Below are positions 1 through 5,969 of a stretch of 8,020 bases of DNA, piece after piece; the first letter of the stretch is position 1; the number at the start of each line of letters is the position of its first letter. The notes under the pieces are model-generated. The model was not told where the DNA came from, ran no database searches, and saw only the letters and a program-made list of their open reading frames with translations. Position numbers and translations under genes: made by a program. This stretch comes from Ktedonobacterales bacterium (GTDB lineage Bacteria; Chloroflexota; Ktedonobacteria; Ktedonobacterales; JADMIN01), in assembly GCA_025928125.1 (NCBI GenBank), contig JAICKD010000111.1:1-8020 (forward strand), given 5' to 3'.

Positions 1-905
1 TCGCCATCTCCGGCTGGGGGCTGGCCCCGGAGGGCGCGGGGAAGATCAGCAAGAGCCGTGGTGGTGGGCCGATGACACCTGAGGCGATGATCGGCAAATA
101 CTCCGCCGATGCCGTGCGCTACTGGGCGGCAAGCACCGGCTTCGGCAAAGACACGATCATCAGCGAGGAACGCATCCAGGCGGGCGCGAAACTGGCGACC
201 AAGCTCTGGAACGTGGCGCGTCTCGGCGAACGCGCGCTGGCAAGTTACAGCGCGCCTGAGCCACCACCCGCGCTTGCGCCGACGGATCGCTGGCTGCTGG
301 CGCGGCTGCGGCGGCTGGTCGAGCGCGTAACGACGCTGCTCACTGAATACGACTATGCCACGGCGAAGGCGGAGACGGAGAGCTTCTTCTGGACCGCGCT
401 CGCCGATAACTATCTGGAACTGGCGAAGATGCGGCTCTACGATGCGACCGATCCGCTGGCCGAGGGCGCGCGCTACTCTCTCCGTATGGCGTTGCTGACC
501 GTGCTCAAGCTCTTCGCGCCGTTCCTGCCCTACGTCACCGAGGAGATCTACACGACGCTCTTCGCCGACGAGGGCGGCTCGATTCACCGCTCGGCCTGGC
601 CAACGCTGGAATCGCTTCCCACCAGCAGAGACAATGTTGCGGCTGAGGCGGCGGGCGACGCGCTAGTGGCAATCGCGACGGTGGTGCGCCGCTACAAGAG
701 CGAGCATGGCCTCTCGCTGGGTCGCGAGCTGGCGAGACTCCAGATTGCGACCGACGACGCCACGCTGGCGGACGCGCTACGGGCAAGCCTCACCGACCTG
801 CGCAGCGTGACCCGCGCCGCGATGGTTGAGGTGGGCGACCACCTCGATCCAGCGCTACAGCAGTTGTCAACCGAGGGCGCAATGCGTATCGCCATCCAGC
901 CGTGA
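1..905 (+). CDS. valS: Valyl-tRNA synthetase, C-terminal part (5'-truncated by window edge)
   Basis: Class I aminoacyl-tRNA synthetase that charges tRNA-Val with valine in the cytosol. Only the last 300 or so codons are present; the frame is open from base 3, so the ATG at 72 is internal and not the start. The class I signature lysine loop reads KISKS (bases 42-56), with Ile in place of the common Met, followed by an unusual RGGGP instead of RGN. Next comes the stretch SADAVRYWAASTGFGKD, typical of the archaeal-like ValS group. After it lies the helical anticodon-binding domain (FFWTALADNYLELAKMRLYD; LFAPFLPYVTEEIY) and a short tail with RRYKSEHGLSLGREL. The protein ends soon after this, with no long charged coiled-coil arm of the kind seen in E. 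coli-type ValS; that absence fits the shorter type. The TGA stop is 5 nt before a parS-like palindrome and about 30 nt before a stem-loop. Identification is secure; the subtype is inferred. Confidence 0.95.
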   Translation, partial: AISGWGLAPEGAGKISKSRGGGPMTPEAMIGKYSADAVRYWAASTGFGKDTIISEERIQAGAKLATKLWNVARLGERALASYSAPEPPPALAPTDRWLLARLRRLVERVTTLLTEYDYATAKAETESFFWTALADNYLELAKMRLYDATDPLAEGARYSLRMALLTVLKLFAPFLPYVTEEIYTTLFADEGGSIHRSAWPTLESLPTSRDNVAAEAAGDALVAIATVVRRYKSEHGLSLGRELARLQIATDDATLADALRASLTDLRSVTRAAMVEVGDHLDPALQQLSTEGAMRIAIQP

Positions 906-910
906 GCCAG

Positions 911-926
911 CGTTTCACGTGAAACG
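911..926. other. parS-like centromere site 1
   Basis: A perfect 16-bp palindrome, CGTTTCACGTGAAACG, starts 5 nt after the valS stop. Its 14-bp core GTTTCACGTGAAAC (912-925) equals the core of chromosomal parS sites bound by ParB (the B. subtilis consensus is TGTTNCACGTGAAACA); only the outermost base pair differs. The same core recurs twice in this window. The motif match is seen directly; ParB binding is inferred. Confidence 0.8.
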
Positions 927-937
927 AGACGACGACG

Positions 938-967
938 CCTCGCCCATCGATAGCGAGATGGGCGGGG
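938..967. terminator. Stem-loop between convergent valS and Nramp gene
   Basis: The arms are CCTCGCCCATC (938-948) and GATGGGCGGGG (957-967), pairing over 11 positions with one T-G mismatch that is a wobble in RNA on the + strand. The 8-nt loop is GATAGCGA. It lies between the two facing stop codons (valS at 905, transporter at 975), where a bidirectional terminator is expected. Neither side carries a clear T-tract, so it is not a textbook intrinsic terminator. It may instead be an RNA 3'-end stabiliser. Confidence 0.45.
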
Positions 968-974
968 TGCCATC

Positions 975-2378
975 TCAATGGGGTAGCAGCGAGATGACCA
1001 GCGCGACCGCCGCCGCTGCCATCACGACGGTCGTTAGGATGCCGACGACGTTCGAGAGCCACCTGTTGGTGAAGTCGCCCATGATGGCGCGGTTGTTGGC
1101 GATCAGCAAGAGCAACACGAGCAGCGGCACGGCGACGATGCCGTTGATGACGGCGGTGTAGACAAGCGCGGCAATCGGATTGATGCCGAGGAAATTCAGT
1201 CCCAAGCCGATCAGCGTCGCGGCGGCGATCACCGCGTAGAACCCGCGGGCATGATCGACCCGCTCCGAAAGCCCCTCGCGCCAGCCAAACGCCTCGGCGA
1301 TACCGTAGGCCGCCGAACCCGCCAGCACCGGAATCGCCAGCAGGCCGGTGCCGACGATGCCCAGCGCGAAGATGAGGCCAGCCAGGTCGCCCGCCAGCGG
1401 CCGGAGCGCGTCCGCCGCCTGGGCCGCCGTCGCGATATTGCGAATGCCGTGGGCGTGGAGCGTCAGCCCAGTCACCATGACGATGAACCAGAAGGTCGCC
1501 GAGGCCGCCGTCATGCCCAGCGCGGTGTCGAGCCGTAGCGCGCGCATGGCACGACGCAGGTGGCCCTGATGCCCACCCGGCTTCACAGGCGCTGGTTGGC
1601 CGATGGCTGCCAGATGCTCCTTCTGTTCTTCGCGTTCGTGCTCCTCCTCAACCTCCTCCGCCGCCTGCCAGAAGAAGAGGTACGGGCTGATCGTCGTCCC
1701 CAGCACGGCGACGGCCAGCGCCAGAAACTCCGGCGTCAGCTGAATCGACGGAACGAGCGTCTCCCGCAGCAGCGAGAACCAGTCGGGATGGATCAGGATG
1801 CCCGTCACCAGATACGCCAGCAGCGAGAGCGTCAGCACCTTGAGAATGCGCGCATAGTAGCGATAGGGAACAAAGATTTCGAGCAGCAGGATGCCCACCG
1901 CGAAGACGATGAGAATCACGCCAAAGGGGACAGCGGGCGCCAGCAGCTGAACCGAGGCGGCCATCGCGCCGAGGTCCGCGCCAACGTTGATGGTATTGGC
2001 GATGAAGAGCAGTAGCACCGCGCCCAAAAGCACCTGCCGATTGGAGTAGCGGCGCACACAGCCAGCGATCCCGCGCCCCGTCACCAGGCCAATGCGTCCG
2101 CACATCTCCTGCACGCAGATCACCAGCGGCAGGATGTAGAGCGCCATCCAGAGAAAGCCCGTGCCGAAGGCAGCGCCCACCTGCGAGTACGTGCCGATGC
2201 CTGAGGGATCATCATCAGATGCGCCAGTGATGAGGCCGGGTCCGGCGATGCGCAGCAACCGACTGGCGGGCCGCAATGGCTCGGGACGTCCACGATGGGG
2301 CAACCGGCGACGTTGGCGCGTGGGACTCTGCGAAGACGGCGAATCTGTTGGGCGACTAGAATCAGAGGTGTCGGGCAT
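975..2378 (-). CDS. Nramp-superfamily divalent metal transporter, DPSG variant
   Basis: Polytopic inner-membrane transporter of 467 residues, expected to import a divalent cation. Residues 1-40 are a basic, Ser/Pro/Arg-rich cytoplasmic tail. The first core helix has GPGLITGASDDDPSGIGTYSQ (about 46-66). At the place of the canonical metal-binding DPGN it reads D57-P58-S59-G60, so the Asn is missing. The sixth helix reads GTTISPYLFFWQ (227-238), where canonical Nramps have MPH: Met is replaced by Ser231 and His by Tyr233. Loss of both residues separates it from MntH-type Mn/Fe transporters and resembles Nramp-related proteins, some of which move magnesium; the true substrate cannot be read from sequence. 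The loop after this helix (240-275) is very acidic and contains His. The ATG start is supported by AGGAG 8 nt upstream. The gene lies 125 bp downstream of the M50 gene on the same strand, with a leader hairpin in between that suggests its own control. The family is sure, the substrate is not. Confidence 0.9.
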   Translation of the reverse strand: MPDTSDSSRPTDSPSSQSPTRQRRRLPHRGRPEPLRPASRLLRIAGPGLITGASDDDPSGIGTYSQVGAAFGTGFLWMALYILPLVICVQEMCGRIGLVTGRGIAGCVRRYSNRQVLLGAVLLLFIANTINVGADLGAMAASVQLLAPAVPFGVILIVFAVGILLLEIFVPYRYYARILKVLTLSLLAYLVTGILIHPDWFSLLRETLVPSIQLTPEFLALAVAVLGTTISPYLFFWQAAEEVEEEHEREEQKEHLAAIGQPAPVKPGGHQGHLRRAMRALRLDTALGMTAASATFWFIVMVTGLTLHAHGIRNIATAAQAADALRPLAGDLAGLIFALGIVGTGLLAIPVLAGSAAYGIAEAFGWREGLSERVDHARGFYAVIAAATLIGLGLNFLGINPIAALVYTAVINGIVAVPLLVLLLLIANNRAIMGDFTNRWLSNVVGILTTVVMAAAAVALVISLLPH

Positions 2379-2386
2379 CTGTGTAG

Positions 2387-2391
2387 CTCCT
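2387..2391 (-). promoter_or_regulatory. Ribosome binding site of the Nramp gene
   Basis: On the minus strand AGGAG stands 8 nt before the ATG at 2378. This supports that start over internal Met codons. It lies immediately 3' of the leader inverted repeat at 2392-2422, so folding of that repeat could affect ribosome access. Confidence 0.75.
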
Positions 2392-2422
2392 GCGAGAGGA
2401 TAGCGACTGTACTATCCCTCGC
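2392..2422 (-). promoter_or_regulatory. Inverted repeat in the Nramp gene leader
   Basis: Arms GCGAG-GGATAG and CTATCC-T-CTCGC (minus-strand reading) pair over 11 bp with a single bulged base around the 8-nt spacer TACAGTCG. The repeat ends one or two bases before the Shine-Dalgarno of the metal transporter. It could be an operator for a metal-responsive repressor or an mRNA leader hairpin. It does not resemble the MntR, Fur or DtxR boxes I know. The structure is visible; the function is inferred. Confidence 0.5.
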
Positions 2423-2437
2423 AGTGTACACGAACCG

Positions 2438-2454
2438 GGCCAGCGCAGCTAGCC
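2438..2454 (-). terminator. Weak stem-loop downstream of the M50 gene
   Basis: GGCTAGC and GCTGGCC (minus strand) can form a 7-bp stem with one G-U pair and a 3-nt loop, about 50 nt after the M50 stop and past the parS-like site. There is no T-tract. It could end murJ-peptidase transcription before the transporter gene, or be chance in GC-rich DNA. Confidence 0.2.
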
Positions 2455-2480
2455 GTCAGTTTTCCGATGGCGTTCATCAG

Positions 2481-2496
2481 CGTTTCACGTGAAACG
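2481..2496. other. parS-like centromere site 2
   Basis: The same 16-bp palindrome as site 1, CGTTTCACGTGAAACG. It is extended to 18 bp by a flanking G/C pair (2480-2497), and the preceding CAG is shared with site 1. It starts 7 nt beyond the stop of the M50 gene and about 100 nt upstream of the transporter start. The match to the ParB-binding parS core is exact over 14 bp. Confidence 0.8.
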
Positions 2497-2503
2497 CCCG
2501 CAG

Positions 2504-3385
2504 TTAACGCTGCCAGAAGAAGAGGTTGTCCAAGCCCACAGCCGCAAGAAAAGGACTAATACCAACGGCGGCCAGGATATTGAACACTACGTTAAAGAAC
2601 GCATAATTTGCCTGCGGAACGAACCAGAGCAGCACGAAGATCAGGATAAACCCATACATGCCGACCGACATAGCCGCCTGGGCAAACTGTCGTGGCAGCC
2701 AGGGCATAATGACGCCAAATCCATCGAGCGGCGGAATCGGCAACAGGTTGAGCACGATGGCCGCCACCTGAAAGAACGCCAGGACGGCCACGGCTGCCTG
2801 CAACGTTGGGTGGCCGCTCAGCAAGCCGAGTCGCCAGGGCAGCGCCAGCCCCAGGCAAAAGAGGAAGTTGCCCAGAGGCCCCGCCAGCGAGACGGCGCTC
2901 TGCCAGGCACGGCTGCGAATCAAATCGCGGCGCAGGTAGACCGCGCCCCCGGGCAGCGCGATCCCGCCAATCAGGATGAAGATCACTGGCATGATGATGC
3001 TCAGGAGGGGATTGACATAGTGCAGTGGGTTGAAGCTGAGGTAACGAATCGTGCCAGGGCTGGTGTCGCCGCCAAGCACCGCCGTCACCGCGTGACCAAA
3101 CTCGTGGAGGCAGAGGCTGAAGACCCAGCCCACCAGCACGAATCCTACCGTTCCCAGCGCAGTCGTGCTCGGCGAGTTCTGCCAGAGGATCCAGCCGAAA
3201 AAGCCGAAGACGAGCAGGAAACCAACGACGATACCCCAGTTGATACTGCGCAGGATGAGTGAGCCAACTGAGCCAGCGCGACCTTTATTCATGCCAGGAT
3301 AGTATGGATATGGACCCTGGCGAGGATCACCAATCACAACCGGCCCCCTTCTCCGACGCCCGCTGCCGTCGGTGGCAGAGGCCAA
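2504..3385 (-). CDS. M50 family (site-2 protease type) membrane metalloprotease
   Basis: Zinc-dependent intramembrane protease of about 293 residues that should cut transmembrane segments of substrate proteins within the bilayer. The HExxH zinc motif is HEFGH at residues 94-98, in a hydrophobic segment. The third ligand lies in the family motif NLLPIPPLDG (213-222), with Asp221. A further family sequence, SLAGPLGN, lies at 166-173. About six or seven hydrophobic segments are visible (46-68, 78-105, 125-149, 163-186, 196-216, 236-256, 262-285). There is no PDZ domain, so it is closer to the short SpoIVFB/Rv-type M50 proteins than to RseP. The start is uncertain. The longest frame begins at TTG (3385) without a clear Shine-Dalgarno. 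GTG at 3337 follows an AGGGGG run at 6 nt, and ATG at 3292 (residue 32) keeps all catalytic parts. It lies just downstream of murJ on the same strand, probably in one transcript. The substrate is unknown. Confidence 0.9.
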   Translation of the reverse strand: MASATDGSGRRRRGPVVIGDPRQGPYPYYPGMNKGRAGSVGSLILRSINWGIVVGFLLVFGFFGWILWQNSPSTTALGTVGFVLVGWVFSLCLHEFGHAVTAVLGGDTSPGTIRYLSFNPLHYVNPLLSIIMPVIFILIGGIALPGGAVYLRRDLIRSRAWQSAVSLAGPLGNFLFCLGLALPWRLGLLSGHPTLQAAVAVLAFFQVAAIVLNLLPIPPLDGFGVIMPWLPRQFAQAAMSVGMYGFILIFVLLWFVPQANYAFFNVVFNILAAVGISPFLAAVGLDNLFFWQR

Positions 3386-3418
3386 AGCACGCGCTGATAG
3401 TTCTCAGCGAAGTCACGA

Positions 3419-5491
3419 TCAACGGCGGAACACGCGACGGACGATTCGGTCCAGCGGCATAACGTCGTCAGTACCCAGAAAGTGCGAGATACCAAAGTAT
3501 ACGCCCGTCGCCGCGAGGATGGCTACCGCCAGTCGAATGATGATGTACACCGACGTAATACCCGGCCGCGCCACGCTCGTCGGCAGCACCAGCTCGCCCA
3601 GGTCGTAGATGAGCAGCGCCGTCAGCGCCATCACGACACTCGCGCCGATCACATTGACCAGAAAGACGCCGATAGCCTTCAGGTCGAGTCCCGCGAGCCG
3701 CGGCCGGAGCAAGAGCAGCAGCACCAGCGCCTCGCCCAGCCACGCCAGCGACGAGGCCAGCGCCAGCCCGTTCGCGCCCATCGGGGCGAGCAGCACGACG
3801 CTCAGGCCGATGCTGAACATGAACTGGTAGATGCTCACCTGCGTCGGCGTGCGTGTATCCTGCAAGGCGTAGAAGCTGCGGGTGAGGATCTCGACCAGCG
3901 AGAGACCCACCAGTCCGATGCCAAAGAAGATCAGCGGCCCGGTGAAGTATGGCAGCTGGTCGAGCGAGAAATCGCCGTGTCCAAGAATCACACGGCAGAT
4001 CGGCTCCGCCAGAATCATCATGCCAAACGCCGAAGGCACCGCGAGAAAGATAATGCCCTTGACGGTGCGCGTGATCGTATCGCGCAGCCGTGTCCACTCA
4101 CCCGCCGAGACCAGCGCCGCCAGCGTTGGAAACGCCGCCTGCGAGACAGCCATCCCAAAGATGCCGTTGGGCAGCATGATGAGCGCGAATGCCGTCACGT
4201 AGCCGTAGGTCACCCCATTGATGTTGAGGGTGCCAAGTAGATTCCGGTTGACAAATACCGAGAGGTAGAGAATGACGGCATTGAGCAGACGCGGCGCCAT
4301 CAGACGGAACATCTCGCGAATGCCCGGGTTGAAGATATCAAAGGAGAACGTGTACTGCATCTTTGCGCGCATCAGCCCGGGAACCTGGATGACAAACTGG
4401 AGCAGCGCGCCCAGCACGACACCCCACGCTGGCCCGGCGATGCCCAGATGGCCGCCGAAGATGTGGGTTGTCTCATCCACCCGGGTCGCGAGAATGCCCA
4501 GGATCAGGCTCACGGTGTAGATCACCTGGCCGAGCGCGGGCAGCACAAACGACTGGCGCGCCTGCAAAATGGCGATGGTAATCGTCGCGCCGCCAAGGAA
4601 GATCGGCTGAAGCAGCATGATGCGGGTTAGCTCGATCAGTGTCTCTGGTTCGCTTGTATTTTTGGCCATAATCTCTGGCAGGGTCAGATCCAGAAACTGT
4701 CGCGTGAAGATGATACCGAGGATGGCGAGAAGGACGAGCACAGCCATGATAATATTGAGCGCCGAACTGGCGATGCGCCAGGCTGCCTGGCGGTCGCGTT
4801 TCTCGACGAGATAGCTGGTGAAGACGGGGATGAAGGCTGAGGCCAACGCGCCGCCCGCGACGATTGTGAAGAGCATGTCGGGGAACGCGAAGGCGTTGGT
4901 GAAGGCATCGGCGTTGAGCGTGTCCGCCGTGGAGCCGAAGACGCTGGCGAAGAGCGAGGTGCGCAACAGACCCAGCACCCGGCTCAGCATCAGCGCGCTG
5001 GTGACGATGATGGTCGCGCGGGCGAGGTTGCCGGAGCTGAGCGCGCGCATCTGAATCGATGGCTGCTCGTCATCCTCCGACCCCGCGACCTCGGGGATAG
5101 CTGCAACCCCGGCAGCGCCTTTCGCGGCGGGCGCGCTGACCCCCGCGCTCCAGATCGAGCGTCCGGGTTGCAATGGTACCGCCGCAGGTACCTTCCCGGT
5201 CCCGGTGTTCATCAGCGTCTCGATGCTCGTTCCGGGGTACGAGCGCTCGATCATCGATTCCAGCTCCCAAAGCGGGTTGGGCGCTTTGGCGGCCTGTTGG
5301 GCGGGCTTCACCGCGGGATAAAGCCCGCTTGGGCGCTCCCACGGCGGATCGACATCTGGCTCAAAGCCAGGATCGTGCGAGGCGCCCGACCCACCCGGCG
5401 TGCGAGCCGTCCCACTATGGTCCTGCTGCCGCGAGCCACCGGAGTCTCTCGGATCCATCCGCTGCCTGCGCCAGTCTTGCTGTGAATCCAC
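3419..5491 (-). CDS. murJ: Lipid II flippase MurJ (MviN) with long N-terminal extension
   Basis: MOP-superfamily membrane protein that flips the peptidoglycan precursor lipid II across the cytoplasmic membrane. The conserved core begins near residue 155 with LARATIIVTSALMLSRVLGLLRTSLFASVFG, containing the Arg residues 171 and 177 typical of the first MurJ helix. PDMLFTIVAGGALASAFIPVF (204-224) follows, then about 14 hydrophobic segments to the C-terminus. The core length of about 535 residues equals the usual MurJ. Residues 1-154 are extra: hydrophilic, rich in Gly, Pro, Ser and Ala, with one more ordered-looking stretch NPLWELESMIERSYPGTSIE (72-91). The start is GTG (5491), chosen because GGAAGG lies 8 nt upstream; an ATG at 5458 has no such site. 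It is followed by the M50 gene after 33 bp or slightly more, suggesting one transcription unit. It diverges from lepB across a 478-bp gap. The function is secure; the role of the extension is unknown. Confidence 0.95.
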   Translation of the reverse strand: MDSQQDWRRQRMDPRDSGGSRQQDHSGTARTPGGSGASHDPGFEPDVDPPWERPSGLYPAVKPAQQAAKAPNPLWELESMIERSYPGTSIETLMNTGTGKVPAAVPLQPGRSIWSAGVSAPAAKGAAGVAAIPEVAGSEDDEQPSIQMRALSSGNLARATIIVTSALMLSRVLGLLRTSLFASVFGSTADTLNADAFTNAFAFPDMLFTIVAGGALASAFIPVFTSYLVEKRDRQAAWRIASSALNIIMAVLVLLAILGIIFTRQFLDLTLPEIMAKNTSEPETLIELTRIMLLQPIFLGGATITIAILQARQSFVLPALGQVIYTVSLILGILATRVDETTHIFGGHLGIAGPAWGVVLGALLQFVIQVPGLMRAKMQYTFSFDIFNPGIREMFRLMAPRLLNAVILYLSVFVNRNLLGTLNINGVTYGYVTAFALIMLPNGIFGMAVSQAAFPTLAALVSAGEWTRLRDTITRTVKGIIFLAVPSAFGMMILAEPICRVILGHGDFSLDQLPYFTGPLIFFGIGLVGLSLVEILTRSFYALQDTRTPTQVSIYQFMFSIGLSVVLLAPMGANGLALASSLAWLGEALVLLLLLRPRLAGLDLKAIGVFLVNVIGASVVMALTALLIYDLGELVLPTSVARPGITSVYIIIRLAVAILAATGVYFGISHFLGTDDVMPLDRIVRRVFRR
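5301..5328. repeat. GC-rich palindrome inside the murJ extension
   Basis: GCGGGCTT (5301-5308) and AAGCCCGC (5321-5328) form perfect 8-bp arms around a 12-nt spacer. The element lies wholly inside the codons for residues about 55-64 of MurJ, in the low-complexity extension, and leaves the frame open. GCGGGCTT/AAGCCCGC hairpins resemble the short dispersed palindromes common in many GC-rich genomes. Whether this one is a member of a dispersed family cannot be judged from one copy. Confidence 0.45.
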
Positions 5492-5499
5492 AGTCGCCG

Positions 5500-5505
5500 C
5501 CTTCC
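5500..5505 (-). promoter_or_regulatory. Ribosome binding site deciding the murJ GTG start
   Basis: On the minus strand GGAAGG stands 8 nt before the GTG at 5491. The alternative ATG eleven codons downstream has no comparable purine tract at the right distance, so the GTG start is preferred. Confidence 0.65.
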
Positions 5506-5885
5506 ACTTTCCTTCTCACCTATGCCTCACCACTGCCGCCAACAATCGCGGCGCGGCCACCAGGCTTACTCACGGCCATTCTACCATTGGCTGGCGGGCG
5601 CAACAACGCCTCTGGGCCTTCTGTGGCAGACGAGCGGCGAGCAGCGGACAACTGGCGGTGAATTGATATCTCGAAGAGTATAACGGGCGGGTGCTACGCT
5701 GGTTACGGTCGTGGGCGTGAATCTGGTCACAGGCAGCAATTCGATGATACCCTTGTGTTGCGTTGGTTCGTATCTGATAGTACACGATGGCGAGCATCGC
5801 TACACCGCCTGGCGCATGTCAGTTTCTCTGTCGGGGCTGGCATGCAAACTGCGCTTGAGTGGTGGCGCGGAAGGAAGATTTCCAC

Positions 5886-5907
5886 ATGACGGTTCTGGCG
5901 CCGTCAT
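5886..5907. promoter_or_regulatory. Inverted repeat upstream of lepB
   Basis: ATGACGG (5886-5892) and CCGTCAT (5901-5907) form perfect 7-bp arms with an 8-nt spacer, about 60 nt upstream of the lepB start. The position just ahead of the AT-rich promoter-like stretch would suit a transcription factor operator. The factor is unknown. Confidence 0.35.
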
Positions 5908-5914
5908 CGATACG

Positions 5915-5943
5915 TTGTTACTATAGATAACGTTGATAATTAC
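5915..5943 (+). promoter_or_regulatory. AT-rich promoter-like stretch of lepB
   Basis: In a GC-rich context, this stretch has TTGTTA (5915-5920), TATAGA (5922-5927) and GATAAT (5935-5940). No pair has the ideal 17-nt spacing, so which hexamers are used cannot be said. It is the best promoter candidate for lepB, ending about 30 nt before its start. Confidence 0.3.
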
Positions 5944-5960
5944 GCATAGCTGTATAGCCT

Positions 5961-5964
5961 GGAG
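5961..5964 (+). promoter_or_regulatory. Ribosome binding site of lepB
   Basis: GGAG is 5 nt before the ATG at 5970. The spacing is short but acceptable, and it fixes the start that gives a normal-length signal peptidase with its short cytoplasmic tail. Confidence 0.6.
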
Positions 5965-5969
5965 CTTCC

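Larger units (their letters stand above)
5492..5969. other. 478-bp intergenic region between divergent murJ and lepB
   Basis: This is the only gap longer than 300 bases. It should hold the promoters of both divergent genes. The murJ-proximal half is GC-rich and I see no convincing promoter hexamer pair in it. The lepB-proximal 100 bases are clearly more AT-rich and contain the inverted repeat at 5886-5907 and several -10-like hexamers. Short open frames here (for example 71 codons on + from 5711 and 75 codons on - from 5797) have no family resemblance and no good ribosome site. No tRNA or rRNA pattern is visible. Confidence 0.6.

Noticed and set aside
72..74. ATG as start of a 277-residue ValS-like protein
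   Set aside because: The frame is open upstream to the window edge and includes the KISKS loop, so this is an internal Met of a truncated gene.
911..926. Reading the palindromes as intrinsic terminators or E-box-like operators
   Set aside because: All three copies share an identical 14-bp core matching parS, with no T-tract after them. Unrelated terminators would not share sequence to this degree.
1560..2015. 151-codon frame on + opposite the metal transporter, and frames on 7364-7945 opposite the 436-residue protein
   Set aside because: Shadow frames of GC-rich membrane genes, without ribosome sites or recognisable motifs.
2489..3262. 257-codon open frame on + opposite the M50 gene
   Set aside because: It is antisense to a protein with intact catalytic motifs. 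Its Gln/Arg/Glu/His-rich composition is what the complement of hydrophobic membrane codons gives.
3482..4240. 252-codon open frame on + opposite murJ
   Set aside because: Same reason: hydrophilic mirror of MurJ membrane helices, with no family resemblance.
5711..5926. 71-codon frame on + in the murJ-lepB gap
   Set aside because: No good ribosome site and no recognisable features. It overlaps the region expected to hold promoter signals.
5492..5969. A tRNA, small RNA or riboswitch in the long intergenic gap
   Set aside because: No T-arm GGTTCGAATCC-like motif, no recognisable riboswitch core and no terminator-like hairpin with a T-run.
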